DNA from: DATBFG01 sp036558645
Lineage (GTDB): Bacteria; Acidobacteriota; Terriglobia; Terriglobales; Acidobacteriaceae
Direction of reading: 5' to 3'
DNA: 64,000 nt
Assembly: GCA_036558645.1 (NCBI GenBank)
Contig: DATBFG010000120.1
Location: 47,315-111,314, forward strand
Shown here piece after piece: positions 52,090 through 61,644 of the stretch (positions are counted from its first letter, which is position 1; each line of letters begins with the position of its first letter). Under the pieces are notes generated by a model that did no database searches, had not been told where the DNA came from, and saw only the letters and a program-made list of their open reading frames with translations. The translations under genes were made by a program, and so were the position numbers.

Positions 52090-55000
52090 TTACTCGTTTT
52101 CTGTGGGACTCGCCGGGAGCACTGGCTTGCCGAACACTCGGGTCTTCCACTCGCTCCACGAGAAACCTTTGAGTTCCGCGAGGTAAGAGTAAGCCACTGG
52201 AACGACTAGCAGAGTCAGCAGCAGGCAGAGAGTCTGCCCGCCGATGATCGTGACGGCAATCGAAGCGCGCTGTTCTGATCCGGCGCCCAGGCCAATGGCA
52301 ACAGGAATCAATCCCGCGATGATCGAAAGAGTCGTCATCAGAATTGGGCGGAGTCGTACACGGTTGGCTTCGAGAATGGCTTCGCGTACGGGCATGCCAT
52401 CTCCGACCAGGCGATTGGTGTAATCGACCTGGAGAATCCCATTCTTCTTAACGATCCCCAACAGTAGGAACATGCCCAGTGCGCTCCATAGGCTGAGAGC
52501 GCGCCCGGTGATCCACAATGAAAACAGCGCGAAAGGAATGCTCAACGGCAAGGTGAGCATGATGATGAACGGATAGGAAAAACTTTCAAACTGCGCCGCC
52601 AGCACCATGTACATGAAGACCGAGGCTAGCAACATCGCGAGCAGCAGGTTCCACGTGGTCTCCTCCAAAACTTTGACCTGGCCCGAGAAACGGTAGGAGT
52701 ACCCGGCAGGAAGCCCAACGTCCTTAATCGACTGCACCGTATGCGCGGCTCCCACATCGAGCGGGTAGCCTGACGTGACATTGGCAAATACGCTGACTTG
52801 GAATTCGCGGTTGTAGCGCCACAATGATGCCGGGCCGTACCCCCGTCCAATCGATGCCACGTTCTCAAGTCTCACTTGACCGAGCTTCGAAGACGGCACC
52901 ATCATGCGGTTCAGAACTTCAGGATTATCGCGTTGCTCCGGGAGCAACTGCATGGTGACGGGGTACTGCTCCGACCCCTCTTTGAATCGCGTGATCTCGT
53001 CCTCTCCTGAATAGAACAGGCGCACCGCGTCACTGATATCGGTCATGCGAACGCCCATATCTGCGGCGCGTTGCCGGTCGACTTTCACTTGGAGTTCCGG
53101 CGTATTCAGGTTGAGATTCGGATTCACGTCCACCAGGTCGGGATACTGCCGCATGCGATCAGCCGCCTTCTTGCTGATGTCCGCCAATTTGTTGAGATCC
53201 GGCCCGCGAATGATGGCTGCAATCGGAAAGTAAATCTCCCCTCCCAGAACCGACGGGAGCCTTACGTTCGACGTTACGTTTCGATAACCGGCCAGTATGC
53301 CACGAACTTTGGTGGCCATTTGCTGATGGGTGAATTTGCGTTGATTCCGCGGCACCAGGCCGATGAACAGGTGCGCATGATTCGTAGGTCCGTGGGTGTA
53401 ACTCTGAACGAAAGACACCTCTGGAAGCGCTGCAATCTTATGAGAAATATCGGATGCCATCTCCGTAGTTTTCTGGAGTGATGTGCCTTCCGGAAGAGTA
53501 AAAGAACTCTGCAATTCTGCCTGGTCGTCCGCAGGTATCCAGTCGCGGCCCACCAGATAATAAAGACCAAAGGTGGAGAGAAAGGTCACGACACAAATAA
53601 GGACGATCGCACCGCGATGGGCCAAGGACCACCGCAGTATGTTGAGATAACCGTCCTCTATGGCGAGAATGATGCGTCCTGAATGCGATGTCTTGCCGCT
53701 CTCATTCAATTTCAAAAGTCGAGAACTCATCATCGGCGTGAGCGTGAACGCCACCAGCAGCGATACCAGGATGGCCATCGCCATGGTCCACCCAAACGAG
53801 TTCACGTATTTCCGGGCGTATCCAGTCATGAAAGCGATTGGCAAGAAGATGATGATTAGCGACAACGTCGTCGCCATAACGGCTAGTCCGATCTCGCGCG
53901 TTGCCTCAACCGCTGCCTGGACGCGGTCCTTACCCTTCTCTTCCATAAAGCGGAAGATGTTCTCCAGAACAATGATTGCGTCGTCAATTACAATGCCCAC
54001 CGCCAGCGTCAGTGCCAGCAGCGTCATATTGTTGAGGGAGAAGTCCATTCCCCGCATCAGCGTGAATGTGGCAATCACGGACGCGGGAATGGCCACGGCT
54101 GCAATCAGCACTGCCCGCCAATTCCGCATGAAAAGCCATACGATCAGGCTGGCAAGAATGCTGCCGAGAATCAGGTGCTCGATGAGTGAGTGTACCGAGG
54201 CTTTGATGAAGTCAGAGATGTCATGGACAATGACAAGGTGAACACCCGGAGGCAACTGAGACTTGAGTTCCTCAACTTGTGCTCTGACGTTGTCAGCGAC
54301 CTTCACGGTATTGGCGCCGGATTGGCGAAGGACCTGAATGCTGACGACATCCTGTCCGGGATTATTCTGACGGAAAAGGGCTGACCATGTGCGGAGTTCC
54401 TCCGCGCCATCTTCAACCTGTGCGACGTCACGGACCCGAATCGGAATTCCAGCGCGAGTCCCTATGACAACGTCGCTGAATTGGTCGGCCGATGTAACTC
54501 GTCCGAGGGTCCGAAGACCGAGTTCCTGGGGGCCAGTGATCATGCGGCCGCCGGGTGCCTCGATATTCTCCCGCTGCAGGGCCTCGCGGACATCAATCAC
54601 GGTGAAGTTGTGCGAAGTCAGCTTTTGCGCGTCGAGCAGCACGCGAATTTGACGGCCCTGCCCGCCGTTGAGGTCAACACTCCCTACGCCATCGACAGTC
54701 TGGATCGCGCGGCGCACCTGCTTATCAGCAATCTCCGTCAATTCGCGGCGGCTCACCGGACCGCTCACAAGCAAAGTCATGATGGGATCGGATTGCGGAT
54801 CTTCCTTGGTAATCACAGGAGGTAGAGTTTCCCGCGGAAGACGGTTGATTGCTGCCGCTACCTTCTCGCGAATATCCTGCGCCGCGGCTTCGATGTCGCG
54901 TTCCAGGACAAACGTGCAGGTGATTTGCGCCATTCCCTCCGACGAGTAGACGCTGATTTCATCAATGCCGCTAACCGAGGAGATCGCATCCTCCAGCGGG

Positions 55001-55194
55001 AGAACGACACCCGTAATCATTTCCTCCGGGGTCGCGCCCGGCAGGCTCACGCCGACATTCACCGTAGCCGGATCTGCTTTTGGAAAAAGATCGACCGCCA
55101 ATCCGCGATAGGAAAACACCCCGAGCGTCACGAGGAATGCGATCAACATGACGGTGAAGACAGGATGCTTTACGCAGATTTCGGTGAGCTTCAT
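52090..55194 (-). CDS. RND-family efflux permease (HAE1/AcrB type)
   Basis: 1034 aa inner-membrane transporter with 12 expected helices and two large periplasmic loops. N-terminus MKLTEICVKHPVFTVMLIAFLVTLGVFSYRGL, the proton-relay VGIVIDDAIIVLENI with adjacent aspartates, and the duplicated C-terminal GIVKKNGILQVDYTNR are typical of hydrophobe/amphiphile pumps and not of heavy-metal CzcA pumps. It is encoded 21 bases after its adaptor gene, in adaptor-first order. No outer-membrane channel (TolC-type) gene is adjacent. Confidence 0.93.
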   Translation of the reverse strand: MKLTEICVKHPVFTVMLIAFLVTLGVFSYRGLAVDLFPKADPATVNVGVSLPGATPEEMITGVVLPLEDAISSVSGIDEISVYSSEGMAQITCTFVLERDIEAAAQDIREKVAAAINRLPRETLPPVITKEDPQSDPIMTLLVSGPVSRRELTEIADKQVRRAIQTVDGVGSVDLNGGQGRQIRVLLDAQKLTSHNFTVIDVREALQRENIEAPGGRMITGPQELGLRTLGRVTSADQFSDVVIGTRAGIPIRVRDVAQVEDGAEELRTWSALFRQNNPGQDVVSIQVLRQSGANTVKVADNVRAQVEELKSQLPPGVHLVIVHDISDFIKASVHSLIEHLILGSILASLIVWLFMRNWRAVLIAAVAIPASVIATFTLMRGMDFSLNNMTLLALTLAVGIVIDDAIIVLENIFRFMEEKGKDRVQAAVEATREIGLAVMATTLSLIIIFLPIAFMTGYARKYVNSFGWTMAMAILVSLLVAFTLTPMMSSRLLKLNESGKTSHSGRIILAIEDGYLNILRWSLAHRGAIVLICVVTFLSTFGLYYLVGRDWIPADDQAELQSSFTLPEGTSLQKTTEMASDISHKIAALPEVSFVQSYTHGPTNHAHLFIGLVPRNQRKFTHQQMATKVRGILAGYRNVTSNVRLPSVLGGEIYFPIAAIIRGPDLNKLADISKKAADRMRQYPDLVDVNPNLNLNTPELQVKVDRQRAADMGVRMTDISDAVRLFYSGEDEITRFKEGSEQYPVTMQLLPEQRDNPEVLNRMMVPSSKLGQVRLENVASIGRGYGPASLWRYNREFQVSVFANVTSGYPLDVGAAHTVQSIKDVGLPAGYSYRFSGQVKVLEETTWNLLLAMLLASVFMYMVLAAQFESFSYPFIIMLTLPLSIPFALFSLWITGRALSLWSALGMFLLLGIVKKNGILQVDYTNRLVGDGMPVREAILEANRVRLRPILMTTLSIIAGLIPVAIGLGAGSEQRASIAVTIIGGQTLCLLLTLLVVPVAYSYLAELKGFSWSEWKTRVFGKPVLPASPTENE

Positions 55195-55215
55195 GCGTAG
55201 AAAACTTCTTCGATC

Positions 55216-56439
55216 CTACTGAGCCACAGGCGTGCTGGTTTGTGCTTGTTCCTGAACCTTGTCGCCATCGTGCAAATCTCCGGAAAGAGGGGCCGCAACG
55301 CGATCTCCCGGTTTCAATCCCTCAGCGATTTCAAACCGGCGCCCACGGTTGTCTTCCGTTTGGCCCGCCGGACGAATCTGCCGTTCTGAAACCCGATCTC
55401 CATTCACCAGGAAAACCTTGTAGACGCCATAGCGGTAGTTGACCGCTGGTTCAGGCACAAAGATGGCCTTCTCTTCTTTCTCGCTGGGCATGGACGCTTG
55501 TACGAAAAAGCCTGGCTTCAGGCGATTGCCTTTGTTCTCGAGCAGGGCTTCGGCCTCGAAGGTGCGCGAATCCTGAGACACGGCCGGATTGATGCGGGTG
55601 ATGCGCCCTTGAAAGCTCTCCCCGGGGAAGGCTTCCACATTCAAATCAACCATCGCGCCATCCTGAATCCATCCCGCCCATCGCTCCGGCACGGCTAACC
55701 GAGCCCGCAGTCGGTCGGTACGGACCAGAACCATGACCGCGCTTTGCACCTTCACATACTCGCCGGGATGCACATCTCGCGCCTTGATCGACCCGGCGAA
55801 CGGAGCTCGAATTGTAGCGTCGTTAAGCTTTTTTTCGGCGAGTCGCTCCATGGCTTCGCTCGATACCAGCAGAGCCTTCAGCCGATTCACTTCTTGTAGC
55901 GACAGATCGTAGGTGGCCTTAGTGCTTTGGTAGCGGCTGGAGGCCTCGTCGAGCTGCTGTTGCGAGATCAGGTTGTCCTTGAAAAGTTCTTTGGCGCGAT
56001 TGTACTTGCGCTCGGCATCAAACAGATCCGCTTGTGCGTGCTGAACGGACGCCATGCTCTGGGCATCCGCTGGCGGCGGGTCATTCGGCCCGATGCCGAG
56101 TTGGGCGCGAACCTGGCGAACCACTCCCTGCTGCCGATCCACTTCCAATCGCAGTTCCCTGTCGTCCAGTTGAATGAGGGGCTGCCCCTCACTGACGTTG
56201 TCCCCAACATCCACTAATACCTTCGCAACGATGCCGTCAACCTCGGCACTCAAGGTGCTCTCTTCGAAAGCGAACAGAGATCCGACAGCCTGCACTCTTC
56301 TTTTTGTAGTCTCTTCTGCAACTGTATAGATGTGGGCAGGAACAGCTTTCGACGCAGAGGCCGCAGCGCTGTTGGCATTTGAGTTCGAGCATCCGCCAGC
56401 GAAGAAAAGCGCGATCGCAATCAGCGAAATTCCAACCAT
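55216..56439 (-). CDS. RND efflux periplasmic adaptor lipoprotein (membrane fusion protein)
   Basis: 407 aa. Start 56439 (MVGISLIAIALFFAGGC) has GAGG upstream and makes a lipoprotein with Cys at residue 17; the upstream codon at 56502 would place 21 residues before it. Then an HlyD-type barrel-sandwich domain (LSAEVDGIVAKVLVDVGDNVSEGQPLIQLD), a long alpha-hairpin (residues about 100-190), a second lipoyl half (IRAPFAGSIKARDVHPGEYV) and a beta-barrel. It couples the RND pump to an outer-membrane channel. Confidence 0.93.
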   Translation of the reverse strand: MVGISLIAIALFFAGGCSNSNANSAAASASKAVPAHIYTVAEETTKRRVQAVGSLFAFEESTLSAEVDGIVAKVLVDVGDNVSEGQPLIQLDDRELRLEVDRQQGVVRQVRAQLGIGPNDPPPADAQSMASVQHAQADLFDAERKYNRAKELFKDNLISQQQLDEASSRYQSTKATYDLSLQEVNRLKALLVSSEAMERLAEKKLNDATIRAPFAGSIKARDVHPGEYVKVQSAVMVLVRTDRLRARLAVPERWAGWIQDGAMVDLNVEAFPGESFQGRITRINPAVSQDSRTFEAEALLENKGNRLKPGFFVQASMPSEKEEKAIFVPEPAVNYRYGVYKVFLVNGDRVSERQIRPAGQTEDNRGRRFEIAEGLKPGDRVAAPLSGDLHDGDKVQEQAQTSTPVAQ

Positions 56440-56841
56440 CTTCGCCTCAGCGAAGCTCTGCCTTTGAAGATCGGCTGGAAGCATAGGGCGGGCCAAAAAC
56501 ATAAGGTCCCAATATTATAAGCCGACCGCCGGATTCCTCCTTAGCATTTGGCCTGTCATGGTTAACAGCTCGGTTGGGTCAATTTGCGAAACGGCAATTT
56601 GGTGCCGAGGCGAAGTTTCAAAAAGCGAAGAAACTGCCGATCTTCCTACCCTGGCGGGTTTCGCTTCCCTTTCCATGTGCGCCACAACCTCGGCAAGAAA
56701 TCGACCGTAAAACCAAAGACAAAAACACAGAGGATTAATACGGCCAGGCCAACTGCCTTCCACTCAGTGGGGAGTAGCCATCGGATCTCCTGTATCAATG
56801 ATGACGTTGACGACAACGGCCTACTACTTTGGCGGCCTTGC
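56440..56841. other. 402-base stretch without a supported gene
   Basis: It separates the adaptor gene start from the SGNH hydrolase stop and should carry the promoter of the RND operon. A weak minus-strand frame (56515-56763) has composition and start context unlike a gene. Confidence 0.5.
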
Positions 56842-57477
56842 CTAGCCTGTCACGATTCGAGTGTCCTCACCCTTACCATTTCCCGGTAACATCAAGTTCA
56901 CAATCGTACGGGCAATTTTGGCCCCGCCGATAGAAGACGGTTCGATCGGATTTGCATAGTCGGACACTGAGGAGCAAACAAATCGAAGATCGATGATCGG
57001 CAAGTGAAATTCAATCCCCACCCGCAGGATGACGTCGTTGAACACCATCAGCGCGGTCGAAGCCACCCGCTGCAATTCACCGTCAGGAAAACACCCGTTG
57101 TAGATCGTGCAAAGGGCCAATGGCAGTTTCAACTCTCTGCACTCGCCTACTGCTCTCCGATACTTCTCTTCAAACTGCTTCGATGCAAGCCCCAAGGCTC
57201 CTACGGCCTCCGCAGCAGAGCCGACAGGCATGTGGAGAATAGTGGAGTTCATCAGAACGTCATTTCCTCCAACGCTGAGCACCAGGTGCGAAGCATCGGA
57301 CGGCATGCGTCGCAACTGGGCAGAGACATTTTCCGCTGTGGCTCCATCCACGGCCAACAGGGAAGCTTGCCACCCAGAAGGCAATAACTGACGAACTTGT
57401 GCGATAACGTCCGGACCGCCCAAGGTATAGCGGCCGTTGTCGAAGATCGAATCCCCAAGTAGGACGATGTGCGCCAT
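56842..57477 (-). CDS. SGNH/GDSL-type hydrolase with no visible catalytic His
   Basis: 211 aa. It has the N-terminal GDSIFDN (block I Ser), a later GGND (block III) and a C-terminal ANPIEPSSIGGAKIA segment. In classical members the last block is DxxH; here the C-terminal region has Asp but no His after it. Activity may be altered or use another base. The fold and the Ser, Gly and Asn positions are intact. Cytosolic: no signal peptide. A stand-alone gene. Confidence 0.75.
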   Translation of the reverse strand: MAHIVLLGDSIFDNGRYTLGGPDVIAQVRQLLPSGWQASLLAVDGATAENVSAQLRRMPSDASHLVLSVGGNDVLMNSTILHMPVGSAAEAVGALGLASKQFEEKYRRAVGECRELKLPLALCTIYNGCFPDGELQRVASTALMVFNDVILRVGIEFHLPIIDLRFVCSSVSDYANPIEPSSIGGAKIARTIVNLMLPGNGKGEDTRIVTG

Positions 57478-57563
57478 ATCACGAATATTTCAATACTCAC
57501 GGCCAAACGGGAACCAGCGTAGCAGAAGCGGTGTCCATTCAAGAGATCGATACGGAGGCTCTT

Positions 57564-58007
57564 ATGTTTTCCGCAAGATCCATGATCCGTCTCTTGTTAG
57601 CGTTCTGCTTGAGCGTGGCGACAATACTAGCTCACTCGCAAGCTGCCCCATCAAACGCAAGTAGGGCTGAAGATCAGGTCGCCCAACTGGAGCACGATTG
57701 GCTGACCGCAGACGCGCACGGAGATACGGATCGCTTACGCCAGATCATTGCCGATGACTTCATTGGCACCAGCTTCAATGGTACCGTGCTAAATAAGGAT
57801 GACATCATTCCAGAAGGGACTGCGCCCGGCGGTTTCGCAGGGGCGGCGTCGGGTGAGACCAGCATACGAGTCTTCGGCGACACCGCTGTGCTGATGGGAG
57901 TGATCCTCAAGCCTGGACAGCCACAAGCGAATCAACTCCACGTCACGCTGGTTTGTCAGAAAAGGCTGCAAGGATGGAAGATCATCGCCGCCCAATTAAC
58001 GCAATGA
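57564..58007 (+). CDS. Exported SnoaL/DUF4440-like (NTF2-fold) protein
   Basis: 147 aa. Sec signal (RLLLAFCLSVATILAHSQA, cleavage near residue 30). The mature part starts QVAQLEHDWLTADAHGDTDRLRQIIADDFIGTSFNG, the DUF4440 pattern of an NTF2-like cone fold. Such proteins may bind small ligands or act as isomerases; no active-site residue can be named. The ATG at 57564 has GGAGG five bases upstream; a longer frame starts at 57531. Confidence 0.75.
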   Translation: MFSARSMIRLLLAFCLSVATILAHSQAAPSNASRAEDQVAQLEHDWLTADAHGDTDRLRQIIADDFIGTSFNGTVLNKDDIIPEGTAPGGFAGAASGETSIRVFGDTAVLMGVILKPGQPQANQLHVTLVCQKRLQGWKIIAAQLTQ

Positions 58008-58057
58008 TGAAATGCGCGTATCCGTGATTTCTGCCTGATGGCCGGACGATGCCTTGC

Positions 58058-58483
58058 CTACTTCACAGTTTCTTCGAGTGGCTGCATGGTTTCAGCCACT
58101 TGTTGGCAGACGGCGCCTTTGGCCTTGTACACAATAAGCATCACCGCGTCGAAGGTGTGGTGTTTCCCATCGCCTTTGTCGTCATAGGAGACATGCATGG
58201 TGCCGTGCTCATAAGCCATATCAGCGGCACGGGTTGCCACGATGCGGTGTTCGCCCGCCCATTCAAATTTCCGGTTTACGCGATCCGAGAAGCTCTTCTT
58301 GGCTGCTTCCTCTGTTGCGGCAGTGCCAGCCACTGGGTTGCCGTACGGCGGCATGTAAGAGAAGGCATCGTCGGAAAAGGGTAGGTTTCCCTGCTTGACC
58401 GCCTGCTCGGTGCATGGACCTGTTTGCGCTTGGGCAAGAGCGCAAACCACAAGAACAAAGAAAAACAATGGACGGAATCGCAT
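58058..58483 (-). CDS. Small secreted protein of unknown family
   Basis: 141 aa. An N-terminal signal (FRPLFFFVLVVCALAQAQ) is followed by a Cys-containing mature region with TATEEAAKKSFSDRVNRKFEWAGEHRIVATRAADMAYEHG and a C-terminal DAVMLIVYKAKGAVCQQVAETM. The spacing suggests an NTF2/SnoaL-like fold as in the neighbouring gene, but identity is too low to assign. A strong AGGAGGAGG ribosome site precedes the ATG. Confidence 0.65.
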   Translation of the reverse strand: MRFRPLFFFVLVVCALAQAQTGPCTEQAVKQGNLPFSDDAFSYMPPYGNPVAGTAATEEAAKKSFSDRVNRKFEWAGEHRIVATRAADMAYEHGTMHVSYDDKGDGKHHTFDAVMLIVYKAKGAVCQQVAETMQPLEETVK

Positions 58484-58712
58484 CGAACTGACCTCCTCCT
58501 AATCGAGTCAAGTTTCGTGTGCAGCACTTTACACCGGGATCGGGGCAATTTCCAAGAATGCATGACAGATGCTTTGCCCTATGTTTACCGCGATACCCCT
58601 ACTGGCAAGGCAGAGCTTTTACGCCGCGGCAATAAGTAAGGTTATGGCCGGCACACCTTTGTCCATGGTGTTCCACCACTGCTGAATGGACGTGAACTTG
58701 GGACGCGGACTG

Positions 58713-59162
58713 TTACTCCTGGAGTCCGTCCCATGACCAGCGCGGGATGCGAAGGCCGCTCGGTACGTCATCTGCAGACTTGTGGTAGCGAGCCATCGTT
58801 GTCGTCGTTGCCCATGCGAAGTAGTCGTGCAACACTTTCCTCAAAACCTCGTCCTGGGCTAGTCCCACATCTGCCAAAGCCAGATCGAAGCAGGCAATCG
58901 CACGCCGATCCATTTCATCGTGCTCGCCGTTCCCGCTATGAATCTTGACGACCGCGGTTTCGTCACCATAGGAATTGGAGTATGCGTTCGGGCCACCAAG
59001 GGCCTCTGCCCAGTAGGCGGCGAGCCGCTCGACGTGTTGCGGATGATAGCCATGGCTGAACGCATGCGCCACAACCTCGTCCGCCATCACCCGCTTATGC
59101 CAGGCGTCCGCAAGGCGGCGCAGTCCTTGGTTGCCACCAGCTGCCTCAAATACAGTTTTCAT
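58713..59162 (-). CDS. Truncated hemoglobin (globin-like, group II type)
   Basis: 149 aa. N-terminal FEAAGGNQGLRRLADAWHKRVMADEVVAHAFSHGYHPQHVERLAAYWAEALGGP has the globin pre-F region with the expected aromatic pattern and the paired-glycine motif. A His near VKIHSGNGEHDEMD could be the heme-proximal ligand. Group II trHbs bind O2 or NO and are used in oxygen or nitrosative stress. Heme ligands are assigned by motif spacing only. Sequence is full length for the fold. Confidence 0.75.
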   Translation of the reverse strand: MKTVFEAAGGNQGLRRLADAWHKRVMADEVVAHAFSHGYHPQHVERLAAYWAEALGGPNAYSNSYGDETAVVKIHSGNGEHDEMDRRAIACFDLALADVGLAQDEVLRKVLHDYFAWATTTTMARYHKSADDVPSGLRIPRWSWDGLQE

Positions 59163-59205
59163 GACCGAATCATGATAATCGCTAACCAGTCAAAGGTTTC
59201 GGGCA

Positions 59206-59931
59206 CTACTTGGGATACCAGTCCAGCACCCGGACTTCAATACCGCTGCCTTCCAACCCCTTTTGAAATACGCTGAGATCTGAGCCGCGATAGTGATACG
59301 GAATAACAACTTTGGGATGGAATGCTTTGACCGCCTCTGCCGCCTCTTCGGGCGGCATCGTGTAGGGCAGGTTCATGCACACAAATGCGACATCAATGTT
59401 TTGCAAGGCACGCATCTCCGGCACGCCCTCGGTGTCACCCGAAAAGTAGAAGCGTTTGCCACCATAGCTCAGTACATAACCATTGCCGCGTCCCTTGTCA
59501 TGAAAGAGCTTGCCGGGCGACGGACCGCGTTTAAGGTTATAGGCGGGAATGGCCTGAATGGTCCAATCCTGCCAGGTTTTGCTTTCTCCATCTGCAATCG
59601 CTTTTCCTGTAGTAACGGTCTGCACTACGGCTGGCGGAGCCAGGATCTCCGTGCTGGCCTTACTGATCGCCTTGATTGAGTCCGGATCCATGTGATCGCC
59701 GTGAATGTCAGTGATGAGAATAAGGTCGGCCTTGGGCCTTCCTGAGAAATCAACGGGCTTCGCGGGATCCAGATAGATGAACTTCCCGCCCGCCTCAATG
59801 ACTGTGCTCGCGTGGTTCAGCGGAGTGATACGAACTGGTCCAGACGAAGTCTGAAACACTTGGGTCTGATTGTCGGCATGCGAAAAAGAAGCCAAAACCA
59901 AAACAGAGCAGATGATGTACAGGAAATTCAT
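59206..59931 (-). CDS. Exported MBL-fold metallo-hydrolase (UlaG-like)
   Basis: 241 aa. A signal peptide (FLYIICSVLVLASFSHA) leads to a metallo-beta-lactamase fold. The metal motif reads TDIHGDHMD: the first His of the usual HxHxDH is an Asp, while the rest are kept. FSGDTEG and IPYHYRGSD give the later Asp and His ligands. Members hydrolyse phosphodiesters, lactones or similar esters; the altered first ligand is also seen in some UlaG-like enzymes. Function unknown. Confidence 0.8.
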   Translation of the reverse strand: MNFLYIICSVLVLASFSHADNQTQVFQTSSGPVRITPLNHASTVIEAGGKFIYLDPAKPVDFSGRPKADLILITDIHGDHMDPDSIKAISKASTEILAPPAVVQTVTTGKAIADGESKTWQDWTIQAIPAYNLKRGPSPGKLFHDKGRGNGYVLSYGGKRFYFSGDTEGVPEMRALQNIDVAFVCMNLPYTMPPEEAAEAVKAFHPKVVIPYHYRGSDLSVFQKGLEGSGIEVRVLDWYPK

Positions 59932-60069
59932 CGGCGACCTCCGACCGATCCTAACAGCTTCGCTAATGATAATGGCTCGGCGCTAAACCCGGTGATGGAA
60001 ATACTGAGCTGCTGATGTATAGACACTTCCTCCACATCACATTAAGGCGGGCGCCTTGAAAAATGCTGA

Positions 60070-60432
60070 TCATGTGATTGGTTCATTCGAGAGTCTGTCC
60101 AACAAATCACGCACCCGGCCAGACAGTGGCTGCGTGCTTTCCACAAACGTTTCGGCGTGCAGACCGCGAGAATGTACTTCCATTTTGCCTTCGTAGATAT
60201 GAAACCCGACTATCGGTTGTTCCGCCTGCAACCCATGTCTTCGCGATCGCGACACAACGAAAGTGTCTAAAGATTGTCCCGCACGCAGCTTGCGGTCATA
60301 TCCGACCTGCCGAAGCGCTGCTATGAAATCCACGACGTCAGGCCTCTTGGGCCATACCTCTCCCGAGCCGAAGAACGACGCCATGCGATCCCAGCTCTTA
60401 GCGAACTCCAGCGCCAGTGCATCGTCACTCAA
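60070..60432 (-). CDS. Hypothetical protein
   Basis: 120 aa soluble protein starting with TTG at 60432 (GAAGG seven bases upstream). Central LRQVGYDRKLRAGQSLDTFVVSRSRRHGL and IVGFHIYEGKMEVHSRG are beta-rich; no family recognised. It is divergent to the OmpA gene. Confidence 0.55.
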   Translation of the reverse strand: MSDDALALEFAKSWDRMASFFGSGEVWPKRPDVVDFIAALRQVGYDRKLRAGQSLDTFVVSRSRRHGLQAEQPIVGFHIYEGKMEVHSRGLHAETFVESTQPLSGRVRDLLDRLSNEPIT

Positions 60433-60559
60433 AACTTTGCCTTCATCGATGATCGATATGGAGATGTTACGCGAACTACGCGGAAGTACCTGTTTCCGAC
60501 TTGCCGATCCGGAGCCATGTCTTTTGCCTCATTCTGGAATTCCACGTTAACATTGCCAA

Positions 60560-61435
60560 ATGATGGGCTCTTCACGCGAGGGGCTGCACCCGGACGAGCG
60601 TGGACTTGGTGATGCCCCTGCCAGGTCTCTAGGGAAACTAGCGCTGGCTCTAGGGGTGATTGCAGTCGCGCTGAGCTTGGTTCTTGGGTTGATTTTTGTA
60701 ACATCGATGCATCGTCTGGAGGGCGAGGTAGCGCGGCTGAGCCAGCAGACGGAAGCGTTGAGTCGGGTGGTCGAGCGGACTCAAGAGCAATCCCAAACCA
60801 TGGCTCAGCAGGCTTCTCAGGCGGCTGCGAACGCGCAGGCAGCCGCTGAACAGCGTGACCTGGCGAAACAGGCCCAATCGGACTCGGAGGTCCAGGCCCA
60901 ACTTGCGCGGCAGCAGGCCACCGCCGAGCAGCAAAAGGCGAATCAAGCCACACAGCAGGCTGAGGGATATCGGCAAGAGCGAGAAGCGGCACTCGCCCAG
61001 TTGCAACAGGCTCTCGGGCAGATCGCCGAAACTCATCGCACTGCCATGGGTCTGGTCATGACACTGGATAGCAAGTCGATCCGCTTCGACTTTGATAAGG
61101 CAAACATCAAACCGGAATACCGCGACATCCTCAATCGCATCGCCGGGATCATGATGACGCTCAAGGGATATACGATTGCTGTCTACGGATATACGGACGA
61201 CATCGGCACGCAAGAGTACAATTTGCAACTCTCACAGCGGCGCGCCGAAGCTGTCCGCGACTTCCTCGTACAATCCGGGATTTCCGCCACCGTCATGAGC
61301 ACGAAGGGTTTTGGCAAGTCCGACCCGCGTGTAACGGGCGACAGCGAGCAGGCGCGTGCTGCCAACCGCCGGGTCGAGATCGCGATCGTGGATTCGAAGC
61401 TTGTCACAGATCGCCCACTCGTCGTGCCAAAGTAA
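60560..61435 (+). CDS. OmpA-family protein with coiled coil
   Basis: 291 aa. An N-terminal cytoplasmic tail of about 25 residues, one transmembrane helix (LALALGVIAVALSLVLGLIFV), a long Gln/Ala-rich coiled coil (residues about 50-160, QAAANAQAAAEQRDLAKQ-like heptads), and a C-terminal OmpA peptidoglycan-binding domain (IRFDFDKANIKPEYRDIL, YGYTDDIGTQEYNLQLSQRRAEAVRDFL, RRVEIAI). It probably anchors the inner membrane to the cell wall. The membrane-helix-plus-OmpA layout differs from an outer-membrane OmpA barrel. Confidence 0.88.
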   Translation: MMGSSREGLHPDERGLGDAPARSLGKLALALGVIAVALSLVLGLIFVTSMHRLEGEVARLSQQTEALSRVVERTQEQSQTMAQQASQAAANAQAAAEQRDLAKQAQSDSEVQAQLARQQATAEQQKANQATQQAEGYRQEREAALAQLQQALGQIAETHRTAMGLVMTLDSKSIRFDFDKANIKPEYRDILNRIAGIMMTLKGYTIAVYGYTDDIGTQEYNLQLSQRRAEAVRDFLVQSGISATVMSTKGFGKSDPRVTGDSEQARAANRRVEIAIVDSKLVTDRPLVVPK

Positions 61436-61644
61436 TTTCCAAATAATTTCAAAACCCGCCAAATCCGGAGCAGTCGATCGAGAGCAGACTTTCATCTGGT
61501 TCTCGAAGAGAGATCCAGCGGATAGGAGGAAATGAGCTTCCTTTCCAGTCCACCTGTGATATACAGTTCTCCGCCGATCCTGGAATCCACTTCCAGACGT
61601 GTGGTGACTGAAACGTCGTTGCGTAACCCGGGTGCAGAAATAAC

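Noticed and set aside
56515..56763. 82-codon minus-strand frame between the RND adaptor and the SGNH hydrolase
   Set aside because: No ribosome site, no recognisable motif and composition unlike neighbouring genes.
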